Part shown: piece by piece, positions 1 through 8,479 of the stretch
Numbering within the stretch: the stretch's first letter is position 1
Layout of the letters: the number at the start of each line of letters is the position of its first letter
Source of the DNA: Streptomyces fumanus
GTDB lineage: Bacteria; Actinomycetota; Actinomycetes; Streptomycetales; Streptomycetaceae
Direction of reading: 5' to 3'
Length of the DNA: 64,000 nucleotides
Assembly (NCBI RefSeq): GCF_014655295.1
Contig: NZ_BNBI01000021.1
Span: 43,993-107,992, forward strand
Made by a program: the position numbers and the translations under genes
The notes under the pieces: model-generated
Databases searched by the model: none
What the model was told of the DNA's origin: nothing
What the model saw: only the letters and a program-made list of their open reading frames with translations

Positions 1-750
1 AACTGCACCCGGCTGGACTGCGTGATGTCCTCGGCGACGCTGATGCGCAAGACGCTGGTGGAGGCCGGTCACCACGCCCGCTACCGCCACGCCTTCGGGG
101 CCCGGCTGCTGGACCAGCCGCTGATGCGCAACGTGCTGGCCGACCTGGCGCTGGAGTCGGAGGCCGCGACGGCGCTGACGCTGCGGCTGGCCGGGGCGGC
201 GGACCGGGCGGTGCGCGGGGACGCCGGGGAGGCGGCGTTCCGGCGGATCGCCACGGCCGTCGGCAAGTACTGGGTGACCAAGCGGGGCCCGGCGTTCACC
301 GCGGAGGCCCTGGAGTGCCTGGGCGGCAACGGGTACGTCGAGGATTCGGGCATGCCCCGGCACTACCGGGAGGCCCCCCTGCTGTCGATCTGGGAGGGCT
401 CGGGCAACGTCAACGCGCTGGACGTGCTGCGGGCCCTGCGCCGGGAGCCGCACACGGCCGACGCCCTGTTCGGGGAGCTCGCCCTGGCCCGGGGCGCCGA
501 CGCCCGCCTGGACGCGGCCGTGGCCCGGCTCGAGGACCTGCTGGCCGGGGCCGGTCCGGCCGGGGCGCGGCGGCTGGTGGAGCTGATGGCCCTCACCCTC
601 CAGGCGTCCCTGCTGGTCCGGCACGCCCCGCCCGCGGTCGCCGACGCCTTCTGCGCCAGCCGGCTGGGCGGCGACTGGGGGCACTCCTTCGGCACCCTCC
701 CCGAGGGCGCCGACCTGGACGCGGTGCTCGGCCGGGCGCTTCCGCACTGA
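1..750 (+). CDS. Acyl-CoA dehydrogenase, AidB-like (3' part only)
   Basis: The reading frame is open from base 1, so the gene starts outside the window and only the C-terminal 249 residues are present. The sequence follows the C-terminal helical domain of AidB-type acyl-CoA dehydrogenases: a stretch with QPLMRNVLADLAL, then KRGPAFTAEALECLGGNGY, then the REAPLLSIWEGSGN segment typical of the flavin-binding end. AidB in E. coli is a flavoprotein induced by alkylation damage; actinobacterial homologues are also annotated as isovaleryl-CoA-type dehydrogenases. The substrate cannot be told from this part. The next gene is on the same strand after about 120 bp. Confidence 0.88.
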   Translation, partial: NCTRLDCVMSSATLMRKTLVEAGHHARYRHAFGARLLDQPLMRNVLADLALESEAATALTLRLAGAADRAVRGDAGEAAFRRIATAVGKYWVTKRGPAFTAEALECLGGNGYVEDSGMPRHYREAPLLSIWEGSGNVNALDVLRALRREPHTADALFGELALARGADARLDAAVARLEDLLAGAGPAGARRLVELMALTLQASLLVRHAPPAVADAFCASRLGGDWGHSFGTLPEGADLDAVLGRALPH

Positions 751-872
751 CCGGTCCGGACGATGCCGACCCGCGGCGGAGCCGGTCGCGGGGGTGGTTG
801 TCAGTGGTGGGGTGCAGACTGGCCGGTGTCCTAGACGAAGGCGTCGACGCGGACGCCGCGGAGGTGATCGGC

Positions 873-1958
873 ATGACCGAGGTACTGCTCGCCGTGGGCA
901 CCCGAAAGGGCCTGTTCATCGGGCGCCGGCGACGGGGCGCCTGGGAGTTCGACGAATCCCCCTGTTTCAGCGCGCAGGCCGTGTACTCGGTGGCCGTCGA
1001 CACCCGGGGCGACACCCCGCGCCTGCTGGCCGGCGGCGACAGCGCGCACTGGGGACCGTCCGTGTTCCACTCCGACGACCTGGGCCGCACCTGGACCGAG
1101 CCGGCGGCGCCCGCGGTGAGGTTCCCCCAGGACACCGGTGCCTCCCTGGAGCGGGTCTGGCAGTTGCACCCGGCCGCCGCCGAACCCGACGTGGTGTACG
1201 CGGGCACCGAGCCGGCCGCGCTGTACCGCTCGGTGGACCGCGGGGAGAGCTTCGAGCTGGTCCGGCCGCTGTGGGAGCACCCGACCCGGTCGCGGTGGGT
1301 GCCGGGCGGCGGCGGCGAGGGCCTGCACACCGTCGTCACCGACCCCCGCGACCCGGCCGCCGTGACGGTCGCCGTCTCCACCGCCGGGGTGTTCCGCACC
1401 ACCGACGGCGGCGCGAGCTGGGCGCCGTCCAACTCCGGGGTCTCCGCGGTCTTCCTGCCCGACCCGGACCCGGAGTTCGGCCAGTGCGTGCACAAGATCG
1501 CGCAGGACGCGGCGACCCCGGACCGGCTGTACCTGCAGAACCACTGGGGGGTGTACCGCAGCGACGACGCGGGGGCGCACTGGACGGACATCGGCGAGGG
1601 CCTGCCGTCCACGTTCGGCTTCGCGGTCGCCGCCCATCCGCACCGCGGTGACACGGCGTACGTCTTCCCGATCAACGCCGACTCGGACCGGGTCCCGGCC
1701 GACCGGCGCTGCCGTGTCTTCCGCACGGCGGACGCGGGCAGGAGCTGGGAGCCGCTCACGGCGGGCCTGCCCGGCGCCGACCACTACGGCACGGTGCTGC
1801 GCGACGCGCTGTGCACGGACGACGCGCAGCGCGCGGGCGTGTACTTCGGCAATCGCAACGGCGAGGTGTACGCGTCGGCGGACGACGGCGACAGTTGGCG
1901 GCAGTTGGCCGCCCACCTGCCGGACGTGCTGTGCGTCCGGGCCGCGGTGGTCGGATGA
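873..1958 (+). CDS. BNR/WD40-like repeat propeller protein (sialidase-like fold)
   Basis: 361 residues. The chosen ATG follows GGAGGTG with good spacing; the frame is open further upstream but that part is not protein-like. The protein carries several Asp-box-like repeats (SDDLGRTWTE, TTDGGASWAP, SDDAGAHWTD, TADAGRSWEP, SADDGDSWRQ), spaced as in BNR/VPS10-type beta-propellers. There is no signal peptide, so it is probably cytoplasmic. Such proteins are often labelled exo-alpha-sialidase or glycosyl hydrolase, but Asp boxes are structural and I see no sialidase arginine triad that would prove activity. It converges on the uracil-DNA glycosylase gene. Confidence 0.85.
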   Translation: MTEVLLAVGTRKGLFIGRRRRGAWEFDESPCFSAQAVYSVAVDTRGDTPRLLAGGDSAHWGPSVFHSDDLGRTWTEPAAPAVRFPQDTGASLERVWQLHPAAAEPDVVYAGTEPAALYRSVDRGESFELVRPLWEHPTRSRWVPGGGGEGLHTVVTDPRDPAAVTVAVSTAGVFRTTDGGASWAPSNSGVSAVFLPDPDPEFGQCVHKIAQDAATPDRLYLQNHWGVYRSDDAGAHWTDIGEGLPSTFGFAVAAHPHRGDTAYVFPINADSDRVPADRRCRVFRTADAGRSWEPLTAGLPGADHYGTVLRDALCTDDAQRAGVYFGNRNGEVYASADDGDSWRQLAAHLPDVLCVRAAVVG

Positions 1959-1959
1959 G

Positions 1960-1974
1960 GCGGCGGGCCGCCGC
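1960..1974. terminator. GC hairpin between convergent genes
   Basis: GCGGCG pairs with CGCCGC around a three-base loop, immediately after the stop of the propeller gene and 20 bp before the end of ung on the other strand. There is no U-tract, as is usual in Streptomyces. It may serve both genes; the stem is short, so this is tentative. Confidence 0.35.
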
Positions 1975-1993
1975 GGCGTCTCCCGGCGGCCCC

Positions 1994-2671
1994 CTACGGC
2001 AGGCGCCAGTCCACCGGCGCGGCGCCCTGGCGGACGAGGAAGTCGTTGGTGCGGCTGAAGGGGCGGGAGCCGAAGAAGCCCCGGTCGGCGGAGCGCGGCG
2101 AGGGGTGGGCGGACTCGATCACCGGGTAGCGGTCGAGGTGCGGGCGGAGGTTGCGGGCGTCCCGGCCCCACAGGATGGACACCAGCGGCGTGCCCCGCTC
2201 GGCGAGCGCGCGGATCGCCTGCTCGGTGACCTCCTCCCAGCCCTTGTCCCGGTGCGAGCCGGGGCTGTTGGGCCGGGTCGTCAGCGCCCTGTTGAGCAGC
2301 AGCACCCCTTGCCGCGTCCAGGGGGTGAGGTCACCGTTGGAGGGCTGCGGCAGGCCGAGGTCGCCGCGCAGCTCCTGGAAGATGTTGATCAGGCTGCCGG
2401 GCAGCCGGCGCACTTCGGGGGCCACGGCGAAGCTCAGGCCGATCGCCATCCCGGGCGTGGGGTAGGGGTCCTGACCGACGATCAGGACCCGTACGTCCTC
2501 GAAGGGCTGCTGGAAGGCGCGCAGGACGTTCGGCCCGGACGGCAGATAGGTGCGGCCCGCCGCGAGTTCGGCGCGCAGGAAGTCACCCATGGCGGCGATG
2601 CGCCCGGCCACGGGTTCCAGGGCCTTCGCCCAGCCGGGTTCGACGAGTTCGTGAAGGGGTCGTGGTGCCAC
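1994..2671 (-). CDS. ung: Uracil-DNA glycosylase
   Basis: 225 residues, the normal size for family 1 UDG. It removes uracil from DNA as the first step of base excision repair. The water-activating motif GQDPYP is at residues 66-71 with catalytic Asp68, the LLLN segment near residue 130 contributes the uracil-recognition Asn, and the HPSP loop with the catalytic His is at 189-192. Start is ATG, MAPRPLHELVEPGW, which fits other actinobacterial Ung proteins. It is divergent from the sugar kinase gene with 113 bp between the starts. Confidence 0.96.
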   Translation of the reverse strand: MAPRPLHELVEPGWAKALEPVAGRIAAMGDFLRAELAAGRTYLPSGPNVLRAFQQPFEDVRVLIVGQDPYPTPGMAIGLSFAVAPEVRRLPGSLINIFQELRGDLGLPQPSNGDLTPWTRQGVLLLNRALTTRPNSPGSHRDKGWEEVTEQAIRALAERGTPLVSILWGRDARNLRPHLDRYPVIESAHPSPRSADRGFFGSRPFSRTNDFLVRQGAAPVDWRLP

Positions 2672-2784
2672 AGCCGGTCACTCTACTGGCGGGGCGCCCC
2701 CGCCGGGCACCCGAGCCGGAGACCGTGACCGGCGGCGCTACCCTGGCCGGGCCGTGCGGGACGACAGCGGGGAGACCGAGTCCA

Positions 2785-3792
2785 GTGAGCCACCCCCAGC
2801 GCCGGTCCGAGCCGGGCCCGTCCGCCGGGGCCGACGGGTTCCTCGCCGTGGACTCCGGGGGCTCGGGCCTCCGGGTCGCCGCGGGGATACCGGGGCGCGG
2901 GCCGGCCGGGCGGCGGGTGACGCGGGAGCCGGTGCGGACCGGGCAGCGGGGCATCGACGCCGGGCACCTGCTGGCCCAACTGGTGCCGCTGGCGCGGGAG
3001 CTGGCGGCGCAGGCGGGGATCGGCCGGTTCACGGCGGTGGCGGTCGGGGCGGCCGGGCTGGCCACCCTCGGGGACGCGCTGCGCGCCGACCTCCCCGGCG
3101 CCCTGGCCCGGGACCTGGGGGCCCGGCGGGTCGCGCTGGCCGCCGACGCCGTCACCGCCTACGCCGGGGCCCTCGGCGTCCGGCCCGGCGCGGTGGTCGC
3201 CGCGGGCACGGGGCTGATCGCGGTCGGCACCGACCTGACCCGGTGGCGCCGGGCGGACGGCTGGGGCCATCTCCTCGGCGACTGCGGGGGCGGCGCCTGG
3301 ATCGGGCGGGCCGGTCTGGAGGCGGCGCTGCGCGCGCACGACGGCCGCCGGGGCGGCTCGGCGGAGCTGCTGGCCCGCGCCCGGGAGCGGTTCGGGCCGG
3401 TGACCGGGCTGCCCGGCGCGCTGTATCCGCGGTCCGACCGGGCCGCCGTCCTCGCCTCGTTCGCGCCCGAGGTGGCCGCCTGCGCCGACGGCGACCCGGT
3501 CAGCGCGGGCATCCTGGGCGAGGCCGCCCGGCACGTGGCCGACGCGGCCGCCGCGGTCCACCCGGCCGGGACCCCGGTGACCGTCACCGGGGGGCTGCTG
3601 AAGCTGGGCGACGCCTTCGCCGTACCGCTGGCGCGGGAGCTGGCCGAGCGGCTGCCGGACGCGCCGCGGGTGGCGGCCGAGGGCGATCCGCTGGACGGGG
3701 CGGTGCGGATCGCGGAACGGCTCGCGACCGGCCCGCTCACCCTTCCGGAGGACGGGCGGATGCTGTCGGTGACGACCCTTCCGGGTGGCTGA
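2785..3792 (+). CDS. BadF/BadG-type ATPase, probable N-acetylglucosamine kinase
   Basis: 335 residues from a GTG start that follows GGGGAG; an upstream extension of the frame is not protein-like. The N-terminal phosphate-1 motif DSGGSGLR (residues 23-30) and later GAGTGLIAVG-like and GDCGGGAWIGR segments mark the ASKHA fold of the BadF/BadG/BcrA/BcrD ATPase family, in which such single-domain proteins phosphorylate N-acetylglucosamine or related sugars. No iron-sulfur cysteines of the benzoyl-CoA reductase activators are seen. Substrate is inferred from family only. No sugar transporter or phosphotransferase genes are adjacent. Confidence 0.85.
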   Translation: MSHPQRRSEPGPSAGADGFLAVDSGGSGLRVAAGIPGRGPAGRRVTREPVRTGQRGIDAGHLLAQLVPLARELAAQAGIGRFTAVAVGAAGLATLGDALRADLPGALARDLGARRVALAADAVTAYAGALGVRPGAVVAAGTGLIAVGTDLTRWRRADGWGHLLGDCGGGAWIGRAGLEAALRAHDGRRGGSAELLARARERFGPVTGLPGALYPRSDRAAVLASFAPEVAACADGDPVSAGILGEAARHVADAAAAVHPAGTPVTVTGGLLKLGDAFAVPLARELAERLPDAPRVAAEGDPLDGAVRIAERLATGPLTLPEDGRMLSVTTLPGG

Positions 3793-3929
3793 CTCCGGTC
3801 CCCCGGCGCGGCGAATCGTGCCCATGTCGTCCGATCCGTACATCACTCATCAGACAAAACCGGACGGATACCGCTCAGCTCCCCCCTCCCCGAACAGAGG
3901 AGCCCAGGAAGCCAGTAACATGCGGCGCC

Positions 3930-4853
3930 ATGAGCTCCCCCACTGGGCCCGCGTCCGGCCTGCCCGTACGAATGCCGCGCCCCCGCCAGCCCGGACGGCA
4001 CCGCCGTCCCGAACCCCTGGTGGCTCCCGAGGGCGCGCCCGCGCTCGTCCTCGCCGTGCCCGGGACGCCCAGTGACGCCACCCGGGGCCTGGCCGAGGAG
4101 GTCGTGAGCATCGCCCGCTCCGAGCTGCCCGGCCTGGACGCCCGGATCGGGTACGTGGACGGCGACGACGCGGCGTTCACGTCGCTGCCGTCGGTGCTGG
4201 CGCAGGCCGCCGAGGAGCGTACCGCCCGGCACGAGCAGGCCGTCGCCGCCGGGTCCGACGCCAAGGAGCCCGACGGTCCGGTCGCGGTGGTGGTGCCGCT
4301 GCTGGCCGGCCCGGACAGCGCGCTGCTGCGCCAGGTCCGCCAGGCCGTGATGGACAGCCGGGTCGCGGCCGAGCTGACCGACGTGCTGGGCCCGCACCCG
4401 CTGCTCGCCGAGGCGCTGCACGTGCGGCTCTCCGAGGCGGGCCTGGCCCGCGCCGACCGGGCGAGGCTGTTCACCGTGGCGACCGCCGCGGACGGCATCA
4501 TCCTGGCCACCGTGGGCGGCGAGGAGGCGGTGCAGGCGGCCGGGATCACCGGCATGCTGCTCGCCGCGCGGCTGGCGGTGCCGGTGATGGCGGCCGCCCT
4601 GGACCAGGAGGGTTCGATCGCCTCCGTGGCCGAGCAGCTCCGCACCGCGGGCTCCCGGCAACTGGCGCTCGCCCCGTACCTGATCGGCCCGGAGATCGAC
4701 GCGAGCCTGCTGGCGGAGGCGGCCAAGGAGGCCGACTGCCCCACCGCCGAGCCGCTCGGCCCCTACCCGGCCATCGGCAAGCTGGCGCTGGCCAAGTACA
4801 CGACGGCGCTGGGCATCGCGCCGCAGCAGGCGCAGAGCGCGCCGGTGCGCTGA
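3930..4853 (+). CDS. Sirohydrochlorin chelatase-like (CbiX) protein
   Basis: 307 residues. After a basic and proline-rich N-terminal tail of about 35 residues, two CbiX-like repeats can be followed: VLAVPGTPSDATRGLAEEV with VAVVVPLLAGPDSALLRQV, and a second half with GIILATVGG and LALAPYLIGP. CbiX/SirB enzymes insert Fe or Co into sirohydrochlorin for siroheme or cobalamin. The expected N-terminal metal-binding His of the first repeat is not evident (VPGTPSD where H-G-S is usual), so activity is uncertain; LGPHPLLAEAL carries a conserved-position His. No sulfate-assimilation or cobalamin genes are near, which weakens a metabolic assignment. Confidence 0.72.
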   Translation: MSSPTGPASGLPVRMPRPRQPGRHRRPEPLVAPEGAPALVLAVPGTPSDATRGLAEEVVSIARSELPGLDARIGYVDGDDAAFTSLPSVLAQAAEERTARHEQAVAAGSDAKEPDGPVAVVVPLLAGPDSALLRQVRQAVMDSRVAAELTDVLGPHPLLAEALHVRLSEAGLARADRARLFTVATAADGIILATVGGEEAVQAAGITGMLLAARLAVPVMAAALDQEGSIASVAEQLRTAGSRQLALAPYLIGPEIDASLLAEAAKEADCPTAEPLGPYPAIGKLALAKYTTALGIAPQQAQSAPVR

Positions 4854-4874
4854 CCGGCGCACCTCCGGTCCGGG

Positions 4875-4914
4875 GCCGCGGGGCCCGCTCCTTCTCGGGA
4901 GCGGGCCCCGCGGC
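4875..4914. terminator. Strong bidirectional hairpin terminator
   Basis: A perfect 17-bp stem (4875-4891 with 4898-4914) and a 6-nt loop TTCTCG lie exactly between the stops of the convergent CbiX-like and lactonase genes. There is no U-tract, as is common for Streptomyces terminators. The position and stem strength make it a bidirectional terminator with good confidence. Confidence 0.8.
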
Positions 4915-4917
4915 GCG

Positions 4918-5958
4918 TCAGGCGCCGGCCTCGTCGAAGACCACGCAGGACGCGGCCGGGACGCGGAGCACGCCCGCCCGGCGGGGGGTGCCGGTGGCGG
5001 GGTCCGTGGTGAACCAGGTGACGTTGCCGGAGCGCTCGTTGGCCACGTAGAGCCGGCCGCCGGACTCGGTCAGGGCGCGGGGCCAGTGGCCGCCGCAGGG
5101 CACCGTGCCGGCCGGCCGCAGGGTCTCCCCCTCGACGGCGAAGACGGTCAGCAGGTCGGCGCCCCGGGTCGCGGTCCACACGAACCGGCCGTCGGCGGAG
5201 GCCACGATGCCGGACGGGAAGACGTCGCCGGACGGGGTGCCGGGCAGGACCGGGATCTCGGTGAGGGGCCGCAGCACCCCGTCCGGGGCGTCCCAGCGGC
5301 AGACGGTGACGGTCGGCGCGAGTTCGTTGACCACGTAGGCGCGGGTGCCGTCCGGGTGGAAGGCCAGGTGCCGGGGGCCCGAGCCGGGGCGCAGCGCGAT
5401 CTCCCGGTGCACGGTGAGGGCGCCGTCGGCCAGAGCGCACACCCGTACCGAGTCGGTGCCGAGGTCCACGCTGACCGCCCAGCGCCCGCTGGGGTCGGGC
5501 TGCACCTGGTGGGCGTGCGGGCCCTGCTGACGGGGCACGTGCGGGCCGGAGCCGGTGTGCCGCAGGACGGCGGAGGCGGACCGGGCGAGGGTGCCGTCGG
5601 GCCGCAGCGGCACGGCGGTGACGCTGCCGGAGCCGTAGTTGGCGGTCAGGACATGGCCCCGGAAGAGGCTGAGGTGGGTGGGGCCGCTGCCGTCGACGGG
5701 GACCCGGGGCCCGGCCCGCTCGGGCTTCTCGCCGTGCACGCGGTAGGCGGCCACCGTGCCCTCGGCGGTCTCGCTGACCGCGTACAGCATGTCACCGCCG
5801 GGCGAGAGGGCCAGATAGGAGGGGTCGGGCAGGGAGTTCAGGCTGCCGCGGGCGGTCAGCGCGCCGCTGTCCGGGTCGACCGTCGCGGTCACGATGCCGG
5901 GACCCCCGGCCGCCGTGAACGACCCGATGAACGCCCGCCGCCTGTCGCCGTCTGCCAC
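4918..5958 (-). CDS. Lactonase family (YbhE/Pgl-type) seven-bladed propeller
   Basis: 346 residues. It belongs to the lactonase/6-phosphogluconolactonase propeller family (as E. coli Pgl/YbhE): FIGSFTAAGGPGI at the start, DPSYLALSPGGDMLYAVSE, GSGPTHLSL, ANYGSGSVTAVPL, QQGPHAHQVQPDPSGRWAVSVDLG, GSGPRHLAFHPDG and FVWTATRGADLLTVF are the recurring blade segments, including the conserved HAH and GPRH positions. The family hydrolyses 6-phosphogluconolactone or other lactones; the natural substrate here is unknown. It ends at a strong shared terminator. The FUSC gene follows on the same strand, in the upstream direction, after a 49-bp gap. Confidence 0.87.
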   Translation of the reverse strand: MADGDRRRAFIGSFTAAGGPGIVTATVDPDSGALTARGSLNSLPDPSYLALSPGGDMLYAVSETAEGTVAAYRVHGEKPERAGPRVPVDGSGPTHLSLFRGHVLTANYGSGSVTAVPLRPDGTLARSASAVLRHTGSGPHVPRQQGPHAHQVQPDPSGRWAVSVDLGTDSVRVCALADGALTVHREIALRPGSGPRHLAFHPDGTRAYVVNELAPTVTVCRWDAPDGVLRPLTEIPVLPGTPSGDVFPSGIVASADGRFVWTATRGADLLTVFAVEGETLRPAGTVPCGGHWPRALTESGGRLYVANERSGNVTWFTTDPATGTPRRAGVLRVPAASCVVFDEAGA

Positions 5959-6007
5959 CGCTGACCCCTTCCGTCCCTGTGCCGTCCGGGGTGACGGTAG
6001 CAGCCGG

Positions 6008-7498
6008 TCAACCCTGGTCTAGACCGAGCGGGGTACGGGTGCGCAGCGGCGCGGCGAGTTCCGCCAGGGCGCGTTCCAGACCGTGCAGATGGGCGAGGGC
6101 GGGTCCGGCGGCGTGCTCGCGCTCGGCGCGTTCGGGGACGGCTCCGCCGCCGGTGAGAGCCTCGACCGCGGCCTCGACGCGCCAGCAGGCGGCGGCCAGC
6201 CGGGCGTCGTGCGAGGCTTCCGGGTCGGCGGCGACCGCGACCAGGCCGCGGATCTCCCGGGCGCACTCGTCGAGCAGGGCGAGCACCCGGCGGGCCCGCC
6301 GCTTGCGGTGCCGCATCGGGTTGAGCGGGTGCACCAGGGGCGCGACCGAGAGCCGGACCCGGCCGAGCAGCGCCTCCAGTTCGGCGACCCGGGGCGCCGG
6401 GTCGGCGCCCTCCGTGCCGGCCAGGCGGGCGGCGGCCTCGGCGGTGCAGGCGTGCACGCAGCGCAGGGCCCGCTGGATCCAGGCGTCGGTGACGGCGTGC
6501 GTGGTGACCGGCAGCAACAGCAGCACCGCGAGCGCGGCGCCGAGCGCGCCGACGGCCGTCTCGGCGAGGCGCAGGGCGAGCAGGCCGGGGGTGAGCACGC
6601 CGAGCAGGCCGTAGAGCAACTCGGCGAGGAGGGTGACGCAGAGCATCATCCAGGTGTAGGACACGGCGGCCGAGTAGAAGATGCCGAAGACGCAGCCCGC
6701 GGCGAGCACGGCCGAGGGCACGGCGGCGCCGTCCACGGGGACGGCGACCAGCAGTCCGAGGCCGATGCCGATGACCGTGCCGAGGACCCGGCGGAAGCCG
6801 CGGACCAGGGTCTCGCCGCGCGAGGTGGTGTTGACGAAGATCCACCAGGTGGCGCCCACCGCCCAGTACCAGCGCTGCCCGGAGACCAGGTGCCCGACGA
6901 CCAGGGCGAAGCCCGCACCGGCCGTCGCCTGCACGGCCTGGCGGGTGGTGATCCGGGCGAGTCCGGTGCCGGCCGGCGGGGCGGGCACGGCGGGCGGCGG
7001 CAGTCGGCGCTCGTAGCACCACAGCCCGAAGCGGACCGCGGCGGCGGTGGCCACGGAGAGCAGCACGGCCGCGGACAGCTCGGGCAGTTGCCCGGGGACG
7101 GCGTGCAGGAACTGGGCGATGAAGAAGGTCATGAACGCGAACACGCCGAGGCTGTGGCCGCGCGGACCCCAGCGGCGGGCGTAGACGCCGACGCCGACCA
7201 CGGCGAGGAAGGCCAGGTCCCGGGCGACCGGCTGGGCGTGCAGCCCGGCGGCGAGGGCGAGCACGGGCAGCCCGACGACGGGGAGCAGCGCGGTGGTGAC
7301 CGCCTGGCCGCGCACGGTGGCGTCGGTGACGGTGAACAGGGCGAGCAGCGCGGCGAGACCGCCGGTGACGGCGCCCGGCAGGGAGTGTCCGGCGAGGCCG
7401 CAGAGGGCGACGGCCGACCCGATGCCGAGCACGGCCCGCCCGGCGAAGCGCAGCCGCACCCGGCCCGGGTCCGGCGCCACGAACATCCGCTTCAGCAC
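6008..7498 (-). CDS. FUSC family membrane protein
   Basis: 496 residues from GTG (VLKRMFVAPDPG), preceded by GAGGGGG at 9-nt spacing; the 45-residue extension upstream is low-complexity and unlikely. The N-terminal half holds about six membrane spans, followed by a second cluster beginning QRWYWAVGATWWIFVNTTSRGETLVRGFRRVLGT, the signature of the FUSC/YccS/aromatic acid exporter family, and then a cytoplasmic helical C-terminus. Family members export aromatic acids or fusaric acid or are of unknown function. It is divergent from an Lrp/AsnC-type regulator with a clear palindrome between them, which suggests direct regulation. Confidence 0.85.
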   Translation of the reverse strand: MLKRMFVAPDPGRVRLRFAGRAVLGIGSAVALCGLAGHSLPGAVTGGLAALLALFTVTDATVRGQAVTTALLPVVGLPVLALAAGLHAQPVARDLAFLAVVGVGVYARRWGPRGHSLGVFAFMTFFIAQFLHAVPGQLPELSAAVLLSVATAAAVRFGLWCYERRLPPPAVPAPPAGTGLARITTRQAVQATAGAGFALVVGHLVSGQRWYWAVGATWWIFVNTTSRGETLVRGFRRVLGTVIGIGLGLLVAVPVDGAAVPSAVLAAGCVFGIFYSAAVSYTWMMLCVTLLAELLYGLLGVLTPGLLALRLAETAVGALGAALAVLLLLPVTTHAVTDAWIQRALRCVHACTAEAAARLAGTEGADPAPRVAELEALLGRVRLSVAPLVHPLNPMRHRKRRARRVLALLDECAREIRGLVAVAADPEASHDARLAAACWRVEAAVEALTGGGAVPERAEREHAAGPALAHLHGLERALAELAAPLRTRTPLGLDQG

Positions 7499-7631
7499 TG
7501 AGTACCGCCCCCTCACTTCCCTCGGTCCCGGACGGCACGTGGACCGCCGACGGGGCGGCACGTGTTCCGGCATGAAAAAGGCGCCGCGGGGTCCGCAGCG
7601 CCATCGACCCCTCCATATCAACATCACTGCC

Positions 7632-7649
7632 ACCAGTTGCTCAACTGGT
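7632..7649. promoter_or_regulatory. Palindrome between FUSC gene and Lrp/AsnC regulator
   Basis: ACCAGTTG-CT-CAACTGGT is a perfect 8+8 inverted repeat in the 251-bp divergent spacer, about 134 bp from the FUSC start and 101 bp from the regulator start. A second, looser repeat (GGCCAA at 7695-7700 and TTGGCC at 7711-7716) lies nearer the regulator. These are the best candidates for the operator of the Lrp/AsnC protein; this is an inference from position and symmetry. Confidence 0.55.
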
Positions 7650-7749
7650 CTCCGTAGAGGTGTGCCATTGGTACAGTGCTGACGGTCTTCCTAAGGCCAA
7701 CGGGGAGCCATTGGCCGAGGCAGAGAGCGGAGAGCGGAGAGGGGACACC

Positions 7750-8226
7750 GTGGCGGTGGACGTGCTGGACACCCGCATCCTGCGGTTGCTGCTGGAGCAG
7801 CCGCGCACCAGCGTGCGCGAGTACGCCCGCATCCTCGGGGTCGCCCGGGGCACCGTGCAGGCCCGGCTGGACAGGCTGGAGCGGGACGGCGTGATCACCG
7901 GCACCGGTCCCAGCCTCTCCCCCGCCGCGCTCGGCCATCCGGTGCTGGCCTTCGTCCACATCGAGGTCACCCAGGGCCATCTCGACGACGTCGGGGACGC
8001 GCTGGCCGAGGTCCCCGAGATCGTCGAGGCGTTCTCGATCACGGGCGGCGGGGATCTGCTGACCCGGGTGGTGGCGCGGGACAACGCGCACCTGGAGGAC
8101 GTGATCCAGAAGCTGATCAGCCTGCCCGGCGTGGTCCGCACCCGCACGGAGGTGGCCCTGCGCGAGCGGGTCCCGCACCGGCTGCTCCCGCTGGTGGAGT
8201 CGCTCGGCCGTACGACCGGGAAGTGA
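7750..8226 (+). CDS. Lrp/AsnC family transcriptional regulator
   Basis: 158 residues from GTG 7750, preceded by GAGAGGGG. The N-terminal winged HTH reads LDTRILRLLLEQPRTSVREYARILGVARGTVQARLDRLERDGVI; the C-terminal RAM (ligand-binding, oligomerising) domain reads HIEVTQGHLDDVGDALAEVPEI followed by ITGGGDLLTRVVARD, close to the consensus. Family members sense amino acids or related small molecules. The divergent FUSC transporter with a palindrome between the two genes is the likely target, in addition to autoregulation. Confidence 0.92.
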   Translation: MAVDVLDTRILRLLLEQPRTSVREYARILGVARGTVQARLDRLERDGVITGTGPSLSPAALGHPVLAFVHIEVTQGHLDDVGDALAEVPEIVEAFSITGGGDLLTRVVARDNAHLEDVIQKLISLPGVVRTRTEVALRERVPHRLLPLVESLGRTTGK

Positions 8227-8277
8227 ACCGCTCGTACGCGGGTCGATGCACGGGGCTCAGTGGGTGTGGGGTGTTAC

Positions 8278-8373
8278 GGGCCGGGAGCAGCGGGGCGCGT
8301 CGCGGGACGGGAGTCGCGGGGCGTTGCGGGCCGGGAGCAGCGGGGCGCGTCGCGGGACGGGAGTCGCGGGGCG
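8278..8373 (+). repeat. Two-copy direct repeat, 50-bp period
   Basis: Two nearly identical units of about 46 bp start at 8278 and 8328 (GGGCCGGGAGCAGCGGGGCG and the bases that follow), with a third partial copy of the last part running to about 8390. They fill the spacer between the Lrp gene and the DUF4142 gene. No function can be assigned; slippage or recombination expansion is likely. Confidence 0.8.
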
Positions 8374-8479
8374 CGTCGCGGGGCGGGGGTAACGGAGGAC
8401 ACACGCGCGGCGGTGACTGGTTCGCCGTCGGCGTCCGTATCCCCCGGTGTCCGAGCCTGTCCTCACCCCAGGAGGAGCC

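Noticed and set aside
3785..4075. Small rightward frame upstream of the CbiX-like gene
   Set aside because: It overlaps the CbiX-like gene in another frame and its sequence is Pro/Arg low complexity.
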